From: Haloarcula sp. CBA1129
GTDB lineage: Archaea > Halobacteriota > Halobacteria > Halobacteriales > Haloarculaceae
Assembly (NCBI RefSeq): GCF_008729015.1
Contig: NZ_RKSM01000001.1
Span: 1,736,001 to 1,800,000, forward strand
DNA length: 64,000 nt
Reading direction: 5' to 3'
Shown: piece after piece, positions 51,997-60,609 of the stretch
Position numbering within the stretch: the stretch's first letter is position 1
Layout of the letters: each line of letters starts with the position of its first letter
Notes under the pieces: generated by a model
Told to the model about the DNA's origin: nothing
Databases searched by the model: none
What the model saw: the letters and a program-made list of their open reading frames with translations, nothing else
Program-made: the position numbers and the translations under genes

Positions 51997-52785
51997 ATGA
52001 CCGATTGGTTAGCGGATGACGTAGCGATAGTAACGGGTGGCGCCAGCGGTAACGGGCGCGCAATCAGTCTCACACTCGCCGAATACGGTGCGAACGTCGT
52101 TGTTGCTGATCTGCAGCCCGACCCTCGTGAGGGAGGGACTCCAACGCACGAGAAAATCAGGGACGAGTACCATCAGGAGGCCGAATACGTCGAATGCAAC
52201 GTTGCAAGTATCGAAGACCTCCAGAAGGCAGTCTCAACGGCCGATGACCTGGGCGGCGTCTCCATCATGGTCAATAATGCCGGCATCACCCAGAGCGACG
52301 ACTTCCTAGAGACGACGGAGGAAGAGTTCGACCGGATTATGGACATCAACGTGAAGGGTGTCTTCTTTGGATCCCAGGAAGCTGCGAAAAGTATGATCGA
52401 TGCGGACCGGAACGGGACGATCGTCAACATGTCCAGCGTCACCTCCTTCATCGGTCGTGGGGACGGGGTGCGATACACGACATCCAAGGGTGCTGTTGAG
52501 TCAATGACTCGGGCTCTTGCGGATCGACTCGGCGGATCAGACATTCGTGTGAACTCTGTCCACCCGAGCATGATCAAGACGAGCATGACTGACGAAGACC
52601 TTGACCTGATCGACAACGAGTCCGAGGAGGAGCACAGACAGAAGACACCCCTCGGACGGATCGGGCAGCCCCAAGACGTGGCCAATACCGTCCTGTACCT
52701 CGTCAGTCCGCTTGCTAGCTTCATCAGTGGCGAGGCACTGACTGTCGACGGCGGCGTCACGACGACGCTGGGCGGTGGCTACTGA
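51997..52785 (+). CDS. Short-chain dehydrogenase/reductase
   Basis: A 262-residue SDR with TGxxxGxG (VTGGASGNGRAI), NNAG (VNNAGITQSDD), the catalytic Ser (NMSSVTSF), YxxxK (YTTSKGA) and the DGG end (LTVDGGVTT). It is an NAD(P)-dependent oxidoreductase of sugar or hydroxy-acid type. Start ATG 51997 (MTDWLADDVAIVTGG) is fixed by the TATA box about 30 bases upstream. The TATA element resembles that of the 53496 gene, suggesting common control with the sugar-acid cluster. Confidence 0.93.
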   Translation: MTDWLADDVAIVTGGASGNGRAISLTLAEYGANVVVADLQPDPREGGTPTHEKIRDEYHQEAEYVECNVASIEDLQKAVSTADDLGGVSIMVNNAGITQSDDFLETTEEEFDRIMDINVKGVFFGSQEAAKSMIDADRNGTIVNMSSVTSFIGRGDGVRYTTSKGAVESMTRALADRLGGSDIRVNSVHPSMIKTSMTDEDLDLIDNESEEEHRQKTPLGRIGQPQDVANTVLYLVSPLASFISGEALTVDGGVTTTLGGGY

Positions 52786-52984
52786 CAACACAGAGGTGAG
52801 TAGAGGACAGATAGCGTGGACAACTGCCGTAACTGTGTCGACGTGCTCAGTCGTAATTTGATATCCAGAGCGGAGTCGAAGACGGAATACGGGATGTCGG
52901 AAAACAGGAGGTTAGGACACGGTAGTCCAGTTGCAGTCGTGGGAATCGGAAACCCGTTCGCCTAGAGAAAGCGCCCGATCACAG

Positions 52985-53410
52985 CTACTGTCGATCTTCG
53001 ATCCGGCGAGAGTCTTCGACGATCTGCATCGGCAGCGGCGTGTCGTGATAATCGAGTGTCGTGATTTTCCAGTCGATTCCGTCTCTGATTTCGTCGAGGA
53101 AATTGTACCCAAGCTCCTCGAGTTGTTGCCGACGGCGCTCGATGTCGTCTACTTCGAAGGCGATGTGGAAGAACCCCGGACCGTGTTCCTGGAGGTGCTC
53201 GTAGTGCCAGCCACTCGGACCAGTCGGTGAGGTAAACTCGATGATCGTCCCACCGACGGAGTAGAGCGCTACCTCGCAGTTGTCCTCTTCGAAATAGACC
53301 ATTTCGGACCGTTCCATCTCGAAGTGCTCTTCGTAGACGGCAGTATACTCGTCAAGATCGGCGTCAATACCACCTGCAAGTATCGCTATGTGATGTATTC
53401 GCTCGAACAC
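52985..53410 (-). CDS. VOC family protein (glyoxalase/epimerase-like)
   Basis: A 141-residue protein resembling methylmalonyl-CoA epimerase: IHHIAILAGG (metal His), VALYSVGGTIIEFTSPTG (metal Glu), YEHLQEHGPGFFHIAFEVDDIERRRQQLEELGY (metal His) and an MQIVEDS end. VOC proteins use a divalent metal for isomerisation, epimerisation or dioxygenation. A role in a sugar- or keto-acid pathway is possible. The start is GTG 53410, with a TATTTA box about 30 bases upstream on the minus strand. It is divergent from the duplicated-protein gene. Confidence 0.85.
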   Translation of the reverse strand: MFERIHHIAILAGGIDADLDEYTAVYEEHFEMERSEMVYFEEDNCEVALYSVGGTIIEFTSPTGPSGWHYEHLQEHGPGFFHIAFEVDDIERRRQQLEELGYNFLDEIRDGIDWKITTLDYHDTPLPMQIVEDSRRIEDRQ

Positions 53411-53460
53411 ACTGATACTCTCTCACGACGGTGGTAAATAGGTTTTGCCGGGAAACAAAA

Positions 53461-53475
53461 GTATTATATAATAGG
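53461..53475 (+). promoter_or_regulatory. Palindromic TATA element of the duplicated-protein gene
   Basis: GTATTATATAATAGG contains a 12-bp palindrome (TATTATATAATA) and lies about 22-33 bases before ATG 53496. It fits a leaderless start and is similar to the SDR promoter at 51957. Confidence 0.55.
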
Positions 53476-53495
53476 TAGTCGAGGTAATCACTGTC

Positions 53496-54296
53496 ATGCC
53501 CAGAGATATTAGAGTAGTCGATAGTATCACACAACCCGATGATTCCGAGGGTGCAGTTGTCGTCGCTGGCAGTCACGGCGGTATCTCGTCTGGACGATAC
53601 GCCGCGCAATTAGGACTGCGGGGAATCATATTCAACGACGCGGGCGTCGGTAAAAACGAGGCCGGGATCCAGTCACTGCCATACTTGGACGATCTGGGAC
53701 TCCCGACAGCGACGGTCAACAATGAGAGCGCCCGTATCGGCGACGGCCTGAGTATGGTCGAAGGCGGTGTGGTGAGTCACGTTAACGACGCAGCGGCGGA
53801 CTGTGGCTGCGAGGTCGGTCAGTCCGCTGTTGAGTGCGCAGCGGCTATGTCCGACGCGGAACGCGATCCAGTTCGGGAGGACGTTGGGAACGAGATGACC
53901 CAAAAAAAGGTTCGAGACGGCGACACGCCCGTCTGGACACTCGACTCTATCGGCCTGATCAACGACGAGCACGAGGGGGCGATCACTGTCACGGGCAGCC
54001 ACGGCGAGCGCCTGGCCGGCGAGATCGACTCCTACATTCAGGCCGACGTTGCGGGAATTACTCTCTTCGATGCGGGCGTCGGGAAAGACGATGCTGGCAT
54101 CGGTCGGATCGAAACGATGAACGAGCGCGGGATCCCTGCGGCCACGGTCGACGTCGAGTCAGCACAGATCGGCGACTCCACGTCAGCGCTGGAAGACGGT
54201 ATTCTCAGCCATGTCAACGATATCGCTGCAGACCTCGGGATCTCGCCCGGAGACAGTTGTTCAGACTTCGTCGATCGGGTTCGTGGGAAGAAGTGA
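53496..54296 (+). CDS. Internally duplicated protein of unknown function in the sugar-acid cluster
   Basis: A 266-residue protein made of two copies of one unit, about 143-144 residues apart: GSHG at 25-28 and 168-171, DAGVGK at 48-53 and 192-197, ATV at 72-74 and 216-218, IGD at 81-83 and 225-227, SHVND at 94-98 and 238-242. The Gly/Asp/Ser-rich conserved loops look like nucleotide- or phosphate-binding loops or an enzyme active site, but I do not know the family. The N-terminal MPRDIRVVDSIT is short and the middle linker acidic. It is followed 31-73 bp later by the RuBisCO-like gene, so it probably acts in the same pathway. It has its own TATA box and a leaderless start. Confidence 0.75.
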   Translation: MPRDIRVVDSITQPDDSEGAVVVAGSHGGISSGRYAAQLGLRGIIFNDAGVGKNEAGIQSLPYLDDLGLPTATVNNESARIGDGLSMVEGGVVSHVNDAAADCGCEVGQSAVECAAAMSDAERDPVREDVGNEMTQKKVRDGDTPVWTLDSIGLINDEHEGAITVTGSHGERLAGEIDSYIQADVAGITLFDAGVGKDDAGIGRIETMNERGIPAATVDVESAQIGDSTSALEDGILSHVNDIAADLGISPGDSCSDFVDRVRGKK

Positions 54297-54369
54297 CACG
54301 GATGACCGTAGCCTCGACGGACACTAAATGCAGCCCACAATGGAGCCGGACAAGCGGATTAACATACCA

Positions 54370-55629
54370 ATGCCACGGATACAAGCGACGTACCTGATCG
54401 AGACGCCACACGCTCCCAGCGACGCGGCTGAAGCGATTGCCAACGAGCAGTCGTCTGGGACCTTCGTCGATGTCTCCACCGAGACGGACGACCTCACCGA
54501 GCGCCATGGCGCCAGAGTCGAAGACGTGACAGTGCGGGCGACGGTCGATGAGCCCAGCCTCCCTGGGGCCGAAACTCCAGACAACTCCAGCGACGCTGGT
54601 TCGTACACCCGAGCAACGGCTCAGTTGTCCTACCCAATGGAGAACATCGGCACATCACTCCCGAACCTCATGACGATGGTCGCGGGGAACCTGTTCGTCC
54701 TGAAGGAGCTTTCGGGCGTTCGGCTGATCGACCTCTCGATTCCCGAGTCATTCGCTGCGGCACAGCCTGGCCCGCAGTTCGGCATCGAGGGCACACGGGA
54801 GGTCGTCGGCATCAAAGATAGGCCGATTATAGGAACGATCATCAAACCGAGTGTCGGGCTCTCGCCCGATGAGACGGCTAAAATAGTCGAGACCGTGGTC
54901 GACGCCGGTGTCGACTTCATCAAGGACGATGAGCTCATCGCCGGGCCGCCCTACTCTCCCGTCGAGGAACGCGTTGAAGCAGTGATGGACGTCATCAATC
55001 GCCACGAAGCGGAGACCGGCGAGACGGTGATGTATGCCTGTAACGTCACCGGCGATGTCGACGAAATGCTGCGTCGCCACGACGCGGTGAAAGACGCTGG
55101 CGGCAACTGTCTAATGGTCAGCCTCCAGAGCGTTGGACTGGCCGGGGTCAAGCGACTCCGCGAGGAGTCTGACCTGCCGATCCACGGACACCGGAACGGT
55201 TGGGGCGCGCTGTCCCGCTGTCCACTGCTCGGGTTCAGCTACGAGGCTTGGCAGAAGTTCTGGCGACTCGCCGGCGTTGACCACCTCCACGTGAGTGGAA
55301 TCCGGAGTAAGTTTTACGAGTCCGACGAGTCGGTAATCGCCTCTGCAACTGAGTGCCAGACACCAATCGCCAGCCAAAAGCCGGTGATGCCCGTCTTCTC
55401 TTCGGGCCAGTGGGCCGACCAGGTGCAAGACACGTACGAGGTCCTCGGGAACGCGGATCTCATGTACCTCGCCGGGGGCGGAATCCTCGGTCATCCCGAC
55501 GGACCGGGAGCCGGTGTCACACATCTCAAACAGGCCTGGGAGGCGGCGATGCAGGGAGTACCGCTTGAAGAATACGCAGAGACACACGAGGAGTTACGAA
55601 CAGCCATCGAACACTACGAAAACAAATGA
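54370..55629 (+). CDS. RuBisCO-like protein, probable sugar-acid-phosphate decarboxylase (OiaX-like)
   Basis: A 419-residue RuBisCO large-chain homolog. The RuBisCO catalytic Lys is in GTIIKPSVGLSP (K159), the carbamylated Lys with the metal ligands is in DFIKDDE (K185, D187, E188) and the HxHR is in PIHGHRNGWG (272-275). The loop-6 region (HVSGIRSKFYES) differs from true RuBisCO. RuBisCO-like proteins of the OiaX type decarboxylate 3-oxo-isoapionate-4-phosphate; OiaT is a related variant. The kinase that would make this substrate follows directly. ATG 54370 (MPRIQATYLIETP) fits the family better than ATG 54328, which would add 14 residues. It is upstream in one operon with the DUF1537 kinase. 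Confidence 0.88.
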   Translation: MPRIQATYLIETPHAPSDAAEAIANEQSSGTFVDVSTETDDLTERHGARVEDVTVRATVDEPSLPGAETPDNSSDAGSYTRATAQLSYPMENIGTSLPNLMTMVAGNLFVLKELSGVRLIDLSIPESFAAAQPGPQFGIEGTREVVGIKDRPIIGTIIKPSVGLSPDETAKIVETVVDAGVDFIKDDELIAGPPYSPVEERVEAVMDVINRHEAETGETVMYACNVTGDVDEMLRRHDAVKDAGGNCLMVSLQSVGLAGVKRLREESDLPIHGHRNGWGALSRCPLLGFSYEAWQKFWRLAGVDHLHVSGIRSKFYESDESVIASATECQTPIASQKPVMPVFSSGQWADQVQDTYEVLGNADLMYLAGGGILGHPDGPGAGVTHLKQAWEAAMQGVPLEEYAETHEELRTAIEHYENK

Positions 55630-55657
55630 TACTAACTATCAATCACCACCCGAACCC

Positions 55658-57064
55658 ATGACAGACACAGAGCTACTACTGGCGTTCTACGGAGACGACT
55701 TCACCGGATCAACTGATGCCCTCGAGGGCCTCGCGGACAACGGCGTCCGGGCGGTACTCTTCATGGAACCCCCGACCCCCGCCGAGTTAGAGCGGTTCGA
55801 CGATCTCGACGCCGTCGGCGTCGCTGGCGTAAGTCGATCGATGACTCCTGAGGAGATGACGGCCGAGCTTCCATCCATTTTCGAACGGTTCGCAGATCTG
55901 GACGCGCCGATCGTCCATTACAAGGTCTGCTCAACCTTCGACTCCTCACCTGAGGTCGGGAGTATCGGGACCGCGATCGACGTTGCACAGGAGGTCTTCG
56001 ATTCGCCGTTCGTCCCAGTTTCACAGGGAACTGAAGTCCCACACGGCCGCTTCGTCGCATTCTCTAACCTGTTTGCGGAACAAGGCGGAGAAATGTACCG
56101 TATCGACCGTCACCCGACAATGCGAGATCACCCGGTCACCCCGATGCGAGAGAGTGACCTCCGCCGGCATCTCGGGGAACAGACTGACCGCCCGATCGGG
56201 GGCGTTGACCGTCGGTTCCTTGAATCATACACCGACCTCGCGTCGGCGGTGGATGAGACCGCGGTAGACGACGAAATCGTCGTGCTCGATGCACTGGATA
56301 GCGACCATCTGGCCAGGATCGGGCATCTCCTGTGGGACCGGGCGACCGATGCACAGGGGCAACTGTTCGCTGTCGGCTCTTCGGGACTGGAGCACCACGC
56401 ACTCGTCAGTCACTGGGACGAGATCGGACTGATAGACCGGACGGAGTCGTTCTTCGACAAGCGAGACCCGGTAGATCGAATCGCCGTCATGTCTGGAAGC
56501 GCGTCCGCAGAGACGGCGTCGCAGATTGAGTGGGCGAGTGACCACGGCTTCCAGTTGGTCTCTATCGACACCGAGCGGCTTGTCGACCCCGACGAGGCAG
56601 CCGAAGCGCGCGACGAAGTGGTGGAGTCAGCTCTCGACGCGTTGGATGCCGGAGAAAGCGTTGTCCTCTACTCGGCACGAGGGCCAGACGACCCGGCGAT
56701 AGACGCGACGCGAGAGCGGTTCGAGGCGGTCGGGATCGATGAAGGCCTCGAATCGTATCTCGGGCGTGAGCAGGGCCGCATCTTCCGCGAGGTACTCCAA
56801 CGCGCGGATCTTGATCGAGCCTGTGTCGCTGGTGGCGACACCAGCAGTCACGTCGTCTCCCAGCTCAATCTTCAGGCTCTCGAGGCCGTCGCGCCGGTCG
56901 CTCCGGGAGGGCCGCTGTGTCGTGTGTACTCGGACGAGGAAGCCTTTGACGGCCTCGAGATCGCTCTCAAGGGTGGACAGGTCCACACGGAAAACGACGA
57001 GTTCGACTACTTTGGGGCCGTCGAACGCGGTGGTGTCGAGCGCGACCAGACCAAGCGAACATAA
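55658..57064 (+). CDS. DUF1537 four-carbon acid sugar kinase (OiaK/OtnK-like)
   Basis: A 468-residue kinase of the DUF1537 family. It starts MTDTELLLAFYGDDFTGSTDALE, the N-terminal family signature. It also has HYKVCSTFDSSPEVGSIGTAIDV, VMSGSASAETASQIEWASDHGFQLV, and a C-terminal nucleotide-binding part with AGGDTSSHVVSQLNL and PGGPLCRVYS. Known members phosphorylate tetronate, denpyronate or 3-oxo-isoapionate with ATP. ATG 55658 lies 28 bases after the RuBisCO-like stop; the longer frame from 55514 runs inside that gene and is not used. It is convergent with the IclR gene. Confidence 0.9.
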   Translation: MTDTELLLAFYGDDFTGSTDALEGLADNGVRAVLFMEPPTPAELERFDDLDAVGVAGVSRSMTPEEMTAELPSIFERFADLDAPIVHYKVCSTFDSSPEVGSIGTAIDVAQEVFDSPFVPVSQGTEVPHGRFVAFSNLFAEQGGEMYRIDRHPTMRDHPVTPMRESDLRRHLGEQTDRPIGGVDRRFLESYTDLASAVDETAVDDEIVVLDALDSDHLARIGHLLWDRATDAQGQLFAVGSSGLEHHALVSHWDEIGLIDRTESFFDKRDPVDRIAVMSGSASAETASQIEWASDHGFQLVSIDTERLVDPDEAAEARDEVVESALDALDAGESVVLYSARGPDDPAIDATRERFEAVGIDEGLESYLGREQGRIFREVLQRADLDRACVAGGDTSSHVVSQLNLQALEAVAPVAPGGPLCRVYSDEEAFDGLEIALKGGQVHTENDEFDYFGAVERGGVERDQTKRT

Positions 57065-57102
57065 CGTTTCTTCTCAGTAACCGATCAAACGTCGGCGGGC
57101 TG

Positions 57103-57876
57103 TCAGGGCGTGTCGAACTTCAGTTCCAGTTCCATTTCGTTGACCGTCTCGCGGACCCTCTGTGTCAACCGCTCTCTGGACTGCTCGTTGCGGACGCGCT
57201 CGACGGGGCCGCCCAATGCAAGTGCCCCCAAGACTTCTCTCTCCAACCGGACTGGCACTCCGACGCCACAGTAGCCCTCTACGTGTTCCTCCCAGTTATA
57301 CGCATAGCCCCGTTCGCGGACCGTTTCGAGTTCTTCGAACAGCTCCTCACGGTCTGTGATTGTGTGTTCGGTGAGTGCAGGAAGCCCCACCGAGTCGATG
57401 ATCTCCTCGACTCGTTCCCGCTCATAGAAAGCCATAATCGCCTTCCCAGTTGCGTTCGCGTGGAGGTAGATCCGCTTCCCGGGACGGGTATCGATTGACG
57501 TCGCGTGTTCGCCGGTTGTGGTGTAAACGTGGTATCCGTAGCCGTTCTCCTCGACGATGAACTGGACTTGTTCGCCTGTCTCCTCCGCGAGCGATTGGAC
57601 GAACGATTCTGACAAGCGGTACGCCCGCCGCCGCTCTCTGGCTCGTCCCCCAACTTGGAGGAACTCGAGTCCCGGGTAGTAGACATCACCCTCTCGGACG
57701 ACGTATCGCCGGCCGATGAGTGTATTCAGATGGTGATACACCGTGCTGTCCGCCAGGTCAAGTTCCGTAGCGATTTCGTGAAGCTTTGCTCCGTCTTGCT
57801 CTTGGAGCAACTCGACGATGTCGAAAGCCGTCTCGGTCGCTTGGACAGTTCGGTTCTCGCTAGAGCCAGTCGCCAT
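57103..57876 (-). CDS. IclR family regulator of the sugar-acid cluster
   Basis: A 257-residue IclR regulator. The N-terminal winged helix is TVQATETAFDIVELLQEQDGAKLHEIATELDLADSTVYHHLNTLIGRRYVVREGDVYYPGLEFLQVGGRARERR; the C-terminal effector domain (SLAEETGEQVQFIVEENGYGYHVYTTTGEHATSIDTRPGKRIYLHANATGKAIMAFYERERVEEII) ends in VERVRNEQSRERLTQRVRETVNEM. It senses a small acid ligand and controls the catabolic genes around it. ATG 57876 (MATGSSENRTVQ) is the family-like start; the longer frame to 58173 overlaps the promoter region of the ApnO-like gene. Confidence 0.92.
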   Translation of the reverse strand: MATGSSENRTVQATETAFDIVELLQEQDGAKLHEIATELDLADSTVYHHLNTLIGRRYVVREGDVYYPGLEFLQVGGRARERRRAYRLSESFVQSLAEETGEQVQFIVEENGYGYHVYTTTGEHATSIDTRPGKRIYLHANATGKAIMAFYERERVEEIIDSVGLPALTEHTITDREELFEELETVRERGYAYNWEEHVEGYCGVGVPVRLEREVLGALALGGPVERVRNEQSRERLTQRVRETVNEMELELKFDTP

Positions 57877-58117
57877 ATGTGGAATGCGATCCTCTATCAC
57901 AAAACGTTGTCGCCGGCTCGAATACGGATAGTACGTGCCACACACTACCCCAGGGACCTCGTGGTGGCCGGGGCTCATACAGTCGATGTACAGTAGAATA
58001 GTGTTGCTCCCACCGCCATCGCCTCTCGCGAAGAGAAGGGGGGTTTGAAACTTTGAGGGGCCGATTTTCCGGGGATTTATTGTGGTGTGTATCGTAAAGT
58101 CGACTAGTGCCTGAGTC

Positions 58118-58957
58118 ATGACTGTCAGCGTAGCACTCTTTGGAGCCGGCGGCAAAATGGGATGTCGGATCACTGACCAACTGAAAGACTACGATCGGTA
58201 CGACGTACGGTACGTGGAGCCAAGCGACAGCGGCCGCGAGCGCCTCGCCGAGCGCGGTCTTTCAGCAACTCCCGAAAACGAAGCCCTCGACGGAGCAGAT
58301 ATCGTCGTGTTGGCCGTACCCGACGACCTCATTGGAACCGTCTCGGAGGACGTGGTCCCACAGATGGACCGCGGGAGCATGGTCGTTTTGTTGGACCCGG
58401 CGGCGGCATACGCCGGGAAATTATACGAGCGAGCGGACATCTCATACTTCATCACACACCCAGCACACCCATCTATCGTAGATGCAAATTCGAGCCTGAG
58501 TGGCGACAACCCGGACTGGTTCGGAGGGCAAGGACGCGAGGAACAGGACATTGTCTGTGCCCTCCATCAGGGCCCCAATGAAGACTACGACCGTGGAGAG
58601 GCTTTCGCCCGGGACATCTATGCGCCGGTACGGCGGGCCCACGAACTCACCACGGAGCAGATGGTCGTCTTGGAGCCCGCACTCGTCGAAATGGTCCTTG
58701 GGTCCTGTCTGTACGCTATCCGTGAGGCCCACGAGCACGCGGTCGACATCGGCGTCCCCGAGCAGGCAGCGAAAGACTTCCTGTTTGGTCACTTCAGAGT
58801 CGAACTCGGGATCGTCTTCGGATTCACCGACTTTCCGTTTTCAGACGGGGCACAAGAAGCGATCGAGCAGACCAAGCAGGACATCTTCGTCTCAGACTGG
58901 AAGGAGACGGTCTTTTCAGAAGAACGACTGGACGAGGTAACATCGGAAATCGCCTAA
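58118..58957 (+). CDS. NAD-dependent oxidoreductase, ApnO-like (D-apionate oxidoisomerase family)
   Basis: A 279-residue protein with an N-terminal Rossmann fold (VSVALFGAGGKMGCRI), VRYVEPSDSGRERL, ADIVVLAVPDDLIG and a helical C-terminal domain of the PGDH_C type (TTEQMVVLEPALVEMVLGSCLYAIREAHEHAVDIGVPEQAAKDFLFGHFRVELGIVFG). HPAHPSIVDANSSLSGDNPDWFGGQGREEQDIVCALHQG is the middle. The family includes ApnO, which turns D-apionate into 3-oxo-isoapionate. Divergent from iclR and next to the OiaK/OiaX-like genes, it would provide the first step of that pathway. The exact substrate is inferred. Confidence 0.82.
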   Translation: MTVSVALFGAGGKMGCRITDQLKDYDRYDVRYVEPSDSGRERLAERGLSATPENEALDGADIVVLAVPDDLIGTVSEDVVPQMDRGSMVVLLDPAAAYAGKLYERADISYFITHPAHPSIVDANSSLSGDNPDWFGGQGREEQDIVCALHQGPNEDYDRGEAFARDIYAPVRRAHELTTEQMVVLEPALVEMVLGSCLYAIREAHEHAVDIGVPEQAAKDFLFGHFRVELGIVFGFTDFPFSDGAQEAIEQTKQDIFVSDWKETVFSEERLDEVTSEIA

Positions 58958-59048
58958 TGTAGATGCGTCTTGGACTAGCTAAGTAACCAGCAAAACGTCC
59001 CCAATACGGCGATTTAGATCCTGATTTACTCGTTATCTCGCTTCTACC

Positions 59049-59167
59049 GTGTTGAATAGCGGTGCTGGTCTATACACTCAAAATTTCAGTCGGCTCGTTA
59101 GAGGTTGATGCCGTTGGTTTCAAAATCGGTGTCGCTTCACCGTGGCTCAGGGGGTGCTATTCAACAC
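59049..59167. mobile_element. 119-bp MITE-like element with 12-bp terminal inverted repeats
   Basis: GTGTTGAATAGC at 59049-59060 and GCTATTCAACAC at 59156-59167 are exact inverted repeats enclosing a short non-coding core. Near-identical flanks (CTCGCTTCTACC left, CTCGCTTCAACT right) lie close to the ends, but the right one is offset by four bases. No transposase is nearby. The remaining gap 58958-59590 is AT-rich and shows no gene. Confidence 0.65.
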
Positions 59168-59590
59168 AGCACTCGCTTCAACTCTTTTAATTTCCATTGA
59201 GATATCTACAAACGGACGTTCACCCGCGCAATTAATTTGATCACCTTCGATGGGGCGGCTCCCTCTACGAGTCCGAAGGTGCGAAACTCTTCGTGTTCCT
59301 CCTCGAGGCAAACGAAGCGCATCAGTCTGTCGCTTGACGACCTACGCGAGAATATCATGCGACCTGTCGATATCGACTATATAAAAAATTCCCGTATCAG
59401 AAGAAAGAGAGAGTACTAATTACAAATCATCCGATATAGATGGTCACCACTCAGAAATAACTGAATTTGAACAATACAAACCACAGGTATAGAACCATAT
59501 AAAGGATTAAAAGACGAATTTGAGCAGAAAAAAGAAAAATAAAGATATAGGGCCGAAATATAGGGGATATAGAAGCAGAAACAGAGCTAG

Positions 59591-60238
59591 TTAGGGGCGA
59601 ATCTCGTTAAACTCTGTACAACGCGCTCAGAGATTGAATCGACGCGAAGCCAAGTTGAGACATAAACTCAGAGTATCACGTTACTCAAACAGGAGCGTAG
59701 TGATCTCGAAGCCGAACTGGCAGACCTGCCCGAGACGCCGATGGGTGATCACCAACACCTCGAAACCGAAACCGAACAGCTCCGAGAAACGCGTCAAACG
59801 CTGAACTCCCAGATATCGGATCTCCAGAGCCTAATCCAGTACAACGAAAAACGACTGGCAAAAGAAGACTATGGGGTCCTCGAGACGCTCGATGTGGCCG
59901 AGCAGTCTGAGTCGAGCGGCTCACCAACTGACGAACTGCTTGTTGACGGTGACGGCGAAGTCACGTTATGTACGTGTGGCTCGATGATCGAACGCGGCAA
60001 GATTGAGGATACTGTTGAACGTCTCCGAGAACGCCGGCAGGACTTGATGCAGGAACTTAACGAGGTCAAGTCCGACCTTGATGACCTGAAAGCTACTCAG
60101 CGCGGGGCTAAACAACACCAGAACCGGCGTGAGGAAATCGAGCGCAAACTCGCAGACATCGAAACTGAACTTGAGGACCGCGAAGATCAACTTGAATCGC
60201 TCAAATCCTTATTCAGTAAACGAGAGGGGCATGAGTAA
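59591..60238 (+). pseudogene. Interrupted coiled-coil protein with CxCG zinc-hook-like motif
   Basis: The plus-strand frame reads LGANLVKLCTTRSEIESTRSQVET, then a TAA at 59663-59665. It then continues in the same frame through TQSITLLKQERSDLEAELADLPETPMGDHQHLETETEQLRETRQTL to a stop at 60238. The predicted protein is almost all coiled coil with a central LCTCGSMIERG motif, like the zinc-hook regions of Rad50/SMC-related proteins. Translation could restart at ATG 59741 to give a 165-residue remnant. The missing ends and the in-frame stop suggest a decayed gene for an archaeal SMC-related protein; the family name is tentative. No upstream start is visible. Confidence 0.55.
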
Positions 60239-60318
60239 CACTTGCAAGGTGGTGTAATCACCCACCAGTCGGGTATAATATCCAGAGGTACTTGTACAAA
60301 CGTCTGGTAGTAGTTAGT

Positions 60319-60609
60319 ATGACAAGTGAGGACGAGCCGGTACAACGCTGTACGTTAGATGAACCGGCAGACCTCCGAGTTGCACTTGATGAAGCCGCAA
60401 TCGAATATCTCGATGTCGATGATGATAAGACGGTCGTGATCTATCGAAGCGCAGTTCTCATTGTTAGAGCTACTGAGGGACATGCCACAAACGCGACGGC
60501 GTTTACTGTCGAACTCTGGGAACCACCAGCGGATAATTTCGAATATGAGCCTGACGACCTTCTCACCACCTTCATCGACGAATTGATCCCACAAAAAAGA
60601 TCTCAATGA
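60319..60609 (+). CDS. Small hypothetical haloarchaeal protein
   Basis: A 96-residue acidic protein (MTSEDEPVQRCTLDEPADLRVALDEAAIEYLDVDDDKTVVIYRSAVLIVRATEGHATNATAFTVELWEPP). I do not recognise it. ATG 60319 is preferred over TTG 60292. Composition is unlike the GC-rich neighbours (moderate AT content). It lies between the decayed coiled-coil gene and a 512-bp gap. Confidence 0.55.
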   Translation: MTSEDEPVQRCTLDEPADLRVALDEAAIEYLDVDDDKTVVIYRSAVLIVRATEGHATNATAFTVELWEPPADNFEYEPDDLLTTFIDELIPQKRSQ

